This document shows positions 59,109-64,000 of a stretch of DNA of 64,000 bases, one piece after another. The stretch is taken from the NCBI RefSeq assembly GCF_003628555.1, contig NZ_CP021731.1, positions 310,001 to 374,000 of the forward strand, in the 5' to 3' direction. The first letter of the stretch is position 1. Each line of letters begins with the position of its first letter. A model generated the notes under the pieces. That model worked only from the letters and a program-made list of their open reading frames with translations, ran no database searches and was not told the origin of the DNA. The DNA comes from Azoarcus sp. DN11 (lineage in GTDB: Bacteria; Pseudomonadota; Gammaproteobacteria; Burkholderiales; Rhodocyclaceae). The position numbers were made by a program, and so were the translations under genes.

Positions 59109-60556
59109 TCGGCACAATGAATCTGCGGCAACGCATCCTGGCGGGCTATGTGGCGCCGCTCCTCCTGATGATCGGCGTCGCGCTCGCCGTGTTCCTGCAG
59201 ACCCAGCGCCTGCAGGCCCTGTCGGCGGACGCGGTCGAGGCGGGCCATGTCGTCGCGCTCGCGCAGGAGGTGCATGTGGGGCTGGCGCAATACCAGCGCG
59301 ACATGCGCGGCTTCCTGCTCGGACTGGACCGCGCCCTGCTGGAGTCTGCGGCCAGGAACATCGCACGCACGAACGGGAACCTCGAATCGCTGACGACGCT
59401 CGTGAGGGGCGAGGAACAGCGTGTGCTGCTGGCCAGCCTGTCGAAGACCGTCGCGGAGATCGCCCGCGTCGGCGGCAAGTACCGCGAACTGACCGAGGGC
59501 GGCGGTGCGGCGAAGGCGGTGGAGTTCTACCGCCAGTCGAATCTCAACGATCTCGGCGCCCGCGTCGATGGCCTGATCGACCAGATCGAGGCGCACGAAC
59601 GGGAAATACTGACGCAGCGGGACGCCGAGCGCACCAGTGCCGCGAACAGCCTGGTCTCGGTCGCGCTGGGCGCCACGCTGGCCGCGATCCTGCTGGCAGT
59701 CGGCATCGGTCGCGCGCTGGCGGCGCGCAGCACGCGCACGATCAGCGAATCGGTGGCACGGATGGGCACCGCGTCGACCGAGATGGCGGCGACCGTGGAC
59801 GAGCATGAACGCACGGTCACGCAGCAGGTGGCGGCGGTCAGCGAGGTGTCTGCGACGGTGGAGGAACTGGGGATGTCGGCCCGCCAGTCGGCGAGTCAGG
59901 CCGAATCGTCCGCCGCGGCCGCGCTGGAGGCGCTGGAACTCGCCCGCCACGGCACCCGTGCGGCGGACGAGGCCGCCCAGAGCACTGCGGGCATGAAGGA
60001 GAAGATCGACTCGCTGGCCCATCGCATCCTCCGCCTGTCGGAGCAGGCGGGGCAGATCGGCGGCATCGCCAAACTGGTCGGCGAGCTCGCGAGCGAGACG
60101 AACATGCTGGCGCTCAACGCGGCGGTGGAGGCCGCGCGCGCAGGCGAGCAGGGCAAGGGCTTTGCCGTGGTCGCCAGCGAGATCCGCAAGCTCGCGGTAC
60201 AGAGCAAGAAATCCGCCGAGCGCGCCGATGCGCTGGTCACCGAGATCCAGAATGCGACCAACAGCGCGGTGATGGTGACCGAGGACGGCTCGCGCAGCGC
60301 CGACGAGGTCATGGCGGCGGGCAGCCGTGTCGCGGAGGCCTTCGATGCGATCGCCGGAGCGGCCAACAACGTCTCGGAGAATGCGCAGCAGGTGATGCTC
60401 AACAGCAAGCAGCAGGCGGCTGCCCTGAGCCAGGTGACCGACGCGATGCAGAGCCTCGCTGCCGGCTCGCGCCAGATGGCGGCGGGCACCGAGCAGACGA
60501 AGGCGGGCATCGAGAACCTGAAGCTGGCCGCGCACGGGCTGCAGGCGATGGTGTGA
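59105..60556 (+). CDS. Methyl-accepting chemotaxis protein (CHASE3-like sensor, no HAMP)
   Basis: The 483-residue receptor has TM1 at about 10-30 and a helical periplasmic domain resembling CHASE3 (about 35-180: [18 protein letters not shown]). TM2 lies at about 183-203. The cytoplasmic signalling hairpin has the conserved tip [39 protein letters not shown] (about 320-360, quoted in part). The helices follow TM2 directly with no recognisable HAMP, and there is no C-terminal CheR-docking pentapeptide. In the operon position of WspA it probably senses surface contact or envelope stress, not a nutrient. Confidence 0.9.
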   Translation: MIGTMNLRQRILAGYVAPLLLMIGVALAVFLQTQRLQALSADAVEAGHVVALAQEVHVGLAQYQRDMRGFLLGLDRALLESAARNIARTNGNLESLTTLVRGEEQRVLLASLSKTVAEIARVGGKYRELTEGGGAAKAVEFYRQSNLNDLGARVDGLIDQIEAHEREILTQRDAERTSAANSLVSVALGATLAAILLAVGIGRALAARSTRTISESVARMGTASTEMAATVDEHERTVTQQVAAVSEVSATVEELGMSARQSASQAESSAAAALEALELARHGTRAADEAAQSTAGMKEKIDSLAHRILRLSEQAGQIGGIAKLVGELASETNMLALNAAVEAARAGEQGKGFAVVASEIRKLAVQSKKSAERADALVTEIQNATNSAVMVTEDGSRSADEVMAAGSRVAEAFDAIAGAANNVSENAQQVMLNSKQQAAALSQVTDAMQSLAAGSRQMAAGTEQTKAGIENLKLAAHGLQAMV

Positions 60557-60584
60557 CGGTGGCGACGACGCGGAGCCGCGCGCC

Positions 60585-62636
60585 ATGATTGCGGACGAAC
60601 GCCTGCAGGATCTGTTCAGGCAGGAAAGCGGCGACTACCTGCAGCGGCTCGACGACGGGCTCTTGCGGCTGGAGCACGACGCCGGCGAGGACGCGGCCGT
60701 CGAGGCGCTGTTCCGCGACGCCCATAGCCTCAAGGGGGCGGCGCACATGCTCGGTCTGCACGCGGTCGAACTGCTCGCGCACAGCCTGGAGGACATGCTC
60801 AACGCCGCGCGCCATGATGCCGAGGCGCGTGGCCCCGAGCACGTCCGGGAAATGCTGCGGCAGCTCGGCGACATCCGCGTTGCGGTGGGCGATGCGCTCG
60901 GAGCGCAGGCGGGCGCGGCCGTGACGGCCGCGTCGCCCGGCGGGTTGCCCGCGCTCGACGCGGTGCGGGTCGACGCCCGCCGGCTCGACGCCCTGTTGAA
61001 CGCATCCGGCGAGCTGGCGGCCGGATGCACGCGCACGTTGCGCAGGCTGGCCGACGTCGACGCCATCGTCGACCGGTGCGAGGACCTGCGGCGCGCGGTC
61101 GCGGGCGGACCGGGTTCTGCCGCGCCGGGCACGCTGGCGCTGCTCGAGCGCCTGGCGCCGGTCGAGGCGCTGCTCACGCGCCTGCGCGCCGCGATGGACG
61201 ACGACCATGCGCAGCTGCAGCGCGTCAGCAGCGAACTCGGCGAAGGCGTCCGGGCAATCCGCCTGCTGCCGCTGGCGAACATCTTCCGCCAGTTTCCGCG
61301 CATGGTGCAGGAACTCGCGCGCAGCCAGGGCAAGGCGGTCGAACTGGTGATCGAAGGGGACGACGTCGGTGCCGACCGCCGCATCCTCGAGGAGATCCGC
61401 GACCCGCTGATGCACCTGCTGCGCAACGCGATCGACCACGGCATCGAGCCGGCGGCGGAGCGCGTGCGGGCGGGGAAACCGGTTGTCGGCCGCATCGGCC
61501 TGCGGGCGCGGCGGGGCGAGAGCACCGTCGAGATCGTCGTGGACGACGACGGGCGCGGCCTCGACGAGGAGGCAATCCGGCGGGCGGCGCTGGCGTGCGG
61601 GCTGGAGAGCGCCGCGACCCTCGCCGCGATGACGCCGGCGCAGCGGCGCGCGCTGGTGCTGCGTGCGGGCCTGACGACGGCGCACGACGTGACCGATGTC
61701 TCGGGACGCGGCATCGGACTCGATGTCGTGCGTGACGCGGTCGAACGCCTGAAAGGCTCGCTCGCGCTCGACTCGTCGCCCGGGCGTGGCCTGGTGTTCA
61801 CGCTGCATCTCCCGGTGACGCTGGTCACCGCACGCATCCTGATCGTCGAGGTCGACGGCTACCCGTATGGCCTTCCGGTCGAGCACGTGCGGGGCATGCG
61901 CCGGCTTGCCGCGGCCGACGTCCTCCGGCTCGACGGGCGCGATGCGATCCTGTTCAACGAGCAGCCGGTCACGCTCGCGAAGCTCGCGGAACTGCTGGAA
62001 CGGCCCGTCGCGCCGGTCGTTGCGGACGGCCGCACGGTCGTGATCCTGGAGGCGGCGGGCGGGTGCTTCGCGCTTGCGGTCGAGGCCCTGCTCGACGAGC
62101 AGGAAGTGGTGCTGAAGGCGCCGGGGAGCCTGCTCGAGCGCGTGCGCAACGTGGCCGGTGCCACGATCCTCGACAGCGGGGAGATCTGCGTCGTGCTCGA
62201 TCCCCAGGATCTGTTTTTCGCGCTCCGGCATGCGGCTCCGGCCGCGCCGACGCCCGCCGCGGCGCCACAGCGGCGCAAGCGGGTGCTGCTGGCCGAGGAC
62301 AGCATCACCACGCGCACGCAGGAGTGCCGCATCCTGGAGTCCGCAGGCTACGAGGTCGTCACCGCGGTCGATGGCCTCGATGCGCTGCGCAAGCTCGTGC
62401 GGGGCGAATTCGATGCGGTCGTCACCGACGTCAACATGCCCACGCTCGACGGCCTTGAACTGGCCCGGCGCATCCGCTGCGAGGCCCGGCACGCCCACCT
62501 GCCGGTCATCCTCGTGACCTCGCTCGCGTCGGATGCGGATCGGGTGCGGGGGCTGGAGGCCGGCGCGAACGCGTACATCACCAAACCCGGTTTCGACCAG
62601 AGGGAGCTCATCGAATGCCTGGAACGCCTGATCTGA
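60585..62636 (+). CDS. cheA: Hybrid CheA histidine kinase with receiver domain (WspE-like)
   Basis: The 683-residue product starts at ATG 60585, 28 nt after the MCP stop. The Hpt domain has the phospho-histidine in DAHSLKGAAHMLG (His about 47). The P3/P4 kinase region shows LMHLLRNAIDHGIE, DDDGRGLD and SGRGIGLDVVRDAVE. A CheW-like P5 domain follows, and then a receiver (about 565-683: LLAEDSITTRTQE, VVTDVNMPTLDGLEL, TSLASD, TKPGFDQ). The P2 CheY-binding domain is missing, as in Wsp-type CheA-REC hybrids. It should phosphorylate CheB and the receiver protein encoded downstream. Confidence 0.9.
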   Translation: MIADERLQDLFRQESGDYLQRLDDGLLRLEHDAGEDAAVEALFRDAHSLKGAAHMLGLHAVELLAHSLEDMLNAARHDAEARGPEHVREMLRQLGDIRVAVGDALGAQAGAAVTAASPGGLPALDAVRVDARRLDALLNASGELAAGCTRTLRRLADVDAIVDRCEDLRRAVAGGPGSAAPGTLALLERLAPVEALLTRLRAAMDDDHAQLQRVSSELGEGVRAIRLLPLANIFRQFPRMVQELARSQGKAVELVIEGDDVGADRRILEEIRDPLMHLLRNAIDHGIEPAAERVRAGKPVVGRIGLRARRGESTVEIVVDDDGRGLDEEAIRRAALACGLESAATLAAMTPAQRRALVLRAGLTTAHDVTDVSGRGIGLDVVRDAVERLKGSLALDSSPGRGLVFTLHLPVTLVTARILIVEVDGYPYGLPVEHVRGMRRLAAADVLRLDGRDAILFNEQPVTLAKLAELLERPVAPVVADGRTVVILEAAGGCFALAVEALLDEQEVVLKAPGSLLERVRNVAGATILDSGEICVVLDPQDLFFALRHAAPAAPTPAAAPQRRKRVLLAEDSITTRTQECRILESAGYEVVTAVDGLDALRKLVRGEFDAVVTDVNMPTLDGLELARRIRCEARHAHLPVILVTSLASDADRVRGLEAGANAYITKPGFDQRELIECLERLI

Positions 62637-62658
62637 GATCGTTGCCGAGGTTTCGGCC

Positions 62659-63750
62659 GTGAGCGGCGTCTGGCGGCCGCCGATCCGCGTGCTGCTGGTC
62701 GACGACTCGGCGGTCGCACTCGAGGTCGTCCGGCGCATGCTCGCCCCGGAACCGGCGATCCGCGTCTGCGGTACGGCGCGCGACGGCCGCGAGGCGCTGG
62801 CGCTGATCCCGCGGCTCAAGCCCGACGTCGTCTGCACCGACCTGTACATGCCGGGCATGGGCGGCCTCGAATTCACCCGCGAGCTGATGGCGGCTCATCC
62901 GCTGCCCATCCTCGTGCTGAGCGTCGCGGTGCAGCGCGAGCAGGCCCACACCATCTTCGAGATGCTCGAGGCCGGTGCCGTGGATATCGTCGCCAAGCCG
63001 CGCGACGGCCTGTCCGAAGCGTCGGCCGGGCTCGCCGCCGAGCTGGTGCGCAAGATCCGGGTGGCGGCCGGTGTCGTCGCGTTGCGCCGCCGCAACCGCG
63101 TGGCGCTCCCGGCTGCGGTCCCGCCCCGCCCGGCCGGACCGACCGGCGAACGCCCGCGCATCGTCGGCATCGCCGCGTCGACCGGCGGGCCGCAGGCGTT
63201 CGAGACCGTCCTGCGCCAGCTCCCGCGCGACTTCCCGCTGCCGGTGCTGTGCATCCAGCACATCGCCGAGGGCTTCATGGAAGGCCTGGTCCGGTGGCTG
63301 GCCAGTTCGGCGCCGATCGCGGTGCGTACCGCGCAGGACGGCAGCCTGCCGCAGCCCGCGACGGCCTATTTCGCGCCCGACGGCATGCACCTCGAGGTCG
63401 ACGCGCACGGGCGCCTGCGCTGCTCGCCGCAGCTGCGCGGCCAGCCGCATCGCCCATCGGCGGATCTCGCACTCGCATCGCTCGCGCGCGTGCATGGCGG
63501 CGATGCCATCGGCGTGGTGCTCACCGGCATGGGGCGCGACGGCGCCGCCGGCCTCGCCGAGATCGCCGCGGCGGGCGGCGCGACGATCGCCCAGGACGAG
63601 GAGACCAGCGTCGTCTTCGGTATGCCCGGCGCGGCGATCCGCGACGGTGCCGCCGGGCTCGTGCTGCCGCTGGGGCAGATCGCCCCGGCATTGGTGCAGC
63701 TCGCGAGGGGCGAGGCGCCGGCCGGGGCTGGCGGAGGGTTCGTGCGATGA
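62659..63750 (+). CDS. cheB: CheB methylesterase (WspF-like)
   Basis: The 363-residue product starts at GTG 62659. An N-terminal receiver (about 8-125: LLVDDSAVALEVV, CTDLYMPGMGGLEF, LSVAVQ, AKPRD) regulates a C-terminal esterase (about 170-350). The catalytic triad is visible: Ser in GIAASTGGPQAF, His in CIQHIAEGFMEG and Asp in LTGMGRDGAAGL. It removes receptor methyl groups made by the CheR of the same operon. It overlaps the next gene by ATGA at 63747. Confidence 0.95.
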   Translation: MSGVWRPPIRVLLVDDSAVALEVVRRMLAPEPAIRVCGTARDGREALALIPRLKPDVVCTDLYMPGMGGLEFTRELMAAHPLPILVLSVAVQREQAHTIFEMLEAGAVDIVAKPRDGLSEASAGLAAELVRKIRVAAGVVALRRRNRVALPAAVPPRPAGPTGERPRIVGIAASTGGPQAFETVLRQLPRDFPLPVLCIQHIAEGFMEGLVRWLASSAPIAVRTAQDGSLPQPATAYFAPDGMHLEVDAHGRLRCSPQLRGQPHRPSADLALASLARVHGGDAIGVVLTGMGRDGAAGLAEIAAAGGATIAQDEETSVVFGMPGAAIRDGAAGLVLPLGQIAPALVQLARGEAPAGAGGGFVR

Positions 63751-64000
63751 CGGCGAACGCACCTGCCGCTCTCGGAGCGGTGCTGATCGTCGAGGACAGC
63801 CCGGTGCAGGCGGAAATGCTGCGGCGTGTCGTCGAAGGCGCCGGCTATGCGGTGCTGAGCGCCGGCGACGGTGCGACGGCGTTGACGCTGGCGCGCCAGC
63901 ACCGCCCTGCGGCGGTCGTGAGCGACGTCAGCATGCCGGTCATGGACGGTTACGAGCTGTGCCGGCGCCTGCACGACGAGGAAGGGCTCGCGGGCATTCC
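63747..64000 (+). CDS. Receiver-domain protein, C-terminus outside window
   Basis: Only the first 84 codons from ATG 63747 are present. They form most of a receiver domain: VLIVEDSPVQAEMLRRVVEGAGY, the phospho-acceptor in VVSDVSMPVMDGYELCRRL. In Wsp operons this position is held by WspR, a REC-GGDEF diguanylate cyclase. A hybrid histidine kinase would look the same here. Which one it is cannot be decided without the sequence to the right. Confidence 0.8.
   Translation, partial: MTANAPAALGAVLIVEDSPVQAEMLRRVVEGAGYAVLSAGDGATALTLARQHRPAAVVSDVSMPVMDGYELCRRLHDEEGLAGI

Noticed and set aside
1..64000. tRNA, rRNA, IS element or prophage genes
   Set aside because: I found no cloverleaf, transposase, integrase or phage structural gene. 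Not running a tRNA scan leaves a small chance of a miss.

Overview
The window is about two-thirds G+C with dense, overlapping genes. It looks like a chromosomal segment of a respiratory betaproteobacterium, possibly of the Azoarcus/Aromatoleum/Thauera type. That placement is inferred from a Gram-negative porin, an E. coli-like Lrp next to dadA-alr, many c-type cytochromes, System II cytochrome c maturation genes and many c-di-GMP proteins. I see no rRNA, tRNA, IS element, CRISPR array or prophage.

Region 1 (1-15.9 kb) is a cytochrome and electron-transfer locus, mostly on the minus strand. Read in the direction of transcription it encodes: a monoheme c5-like cytochrome; a tetraheme cytochrome; an NHL-repeat lipoprotein; a second tetraheme cytochrome followed by a good terminator; a PpiC-type prolyl isomerase; an 829-residue outer-membrane beta-barrel; two triheme c7-type cytochromes; two NHL beta-propellers; a ResB/CcsA pair for System II cytochrome c maturation; a heme-copper-oxidase-I-like membrane protein; and the start of a TPR-like protein. 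A divergent pair (14.0-15.9 kb, plus strand) encodes a diheme and a triheme class-I cytochrome. The set resembles the porin, cytochrome, NHL and prolyl-isomerase neighbourhoods known around extracellular cytochromes, including the filament-forming cytochromes of Geobacter.

Region 2 (16-31.4 kb) is a glycan-assembly block. It holds three tandem paralogues of TMTC/O-mannosyltransferase-like GT-C enzymes with TPR tails, a polyprenyl-phosphate sugar synthase, a Wzx-like flippase, a methyltransferase, two GT2 genes (one a double-GT2 fusion), an NAD-dependent epimerase, a GT4 and a GT87. It is bounded on its far side by an eleven-heme cytochrome (31.5-34.1 kb) whose first four hemes repeat the architecture of the region 1 tetrahemes. 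The arrangement suggests that the exported cytochromes, or proteins associated with them, are O-glycosylated.

Region 3 (34.4-51.6 kb) is mixed. It holds a PAS-GGDEF-hemerythrin protein, a GT9/DegT/radical-SAM operon, a DUF2249 protein with a Cys/Gly-rich tail, a large GGDEF-EAL protein, alr-dadA with divergent lrp, a small EF-hand protein, a porin behind a sigma-54-like promoter, an OpgB-like phosphoglycerol transferase and a cupin.

Region 4 (51.9-64 kb) opens with an exported protein made almost entirely of two kinds of tandem repeat. A possible FlaG-like small ORF and a GGDEF-EAL-REC protein follow. The window ends in a Wsp-like alternative-function chemosensory operon (CheR-TPR, double CheW, MCP, CheA-REC, CheB, REC...) that runs off the right edge.
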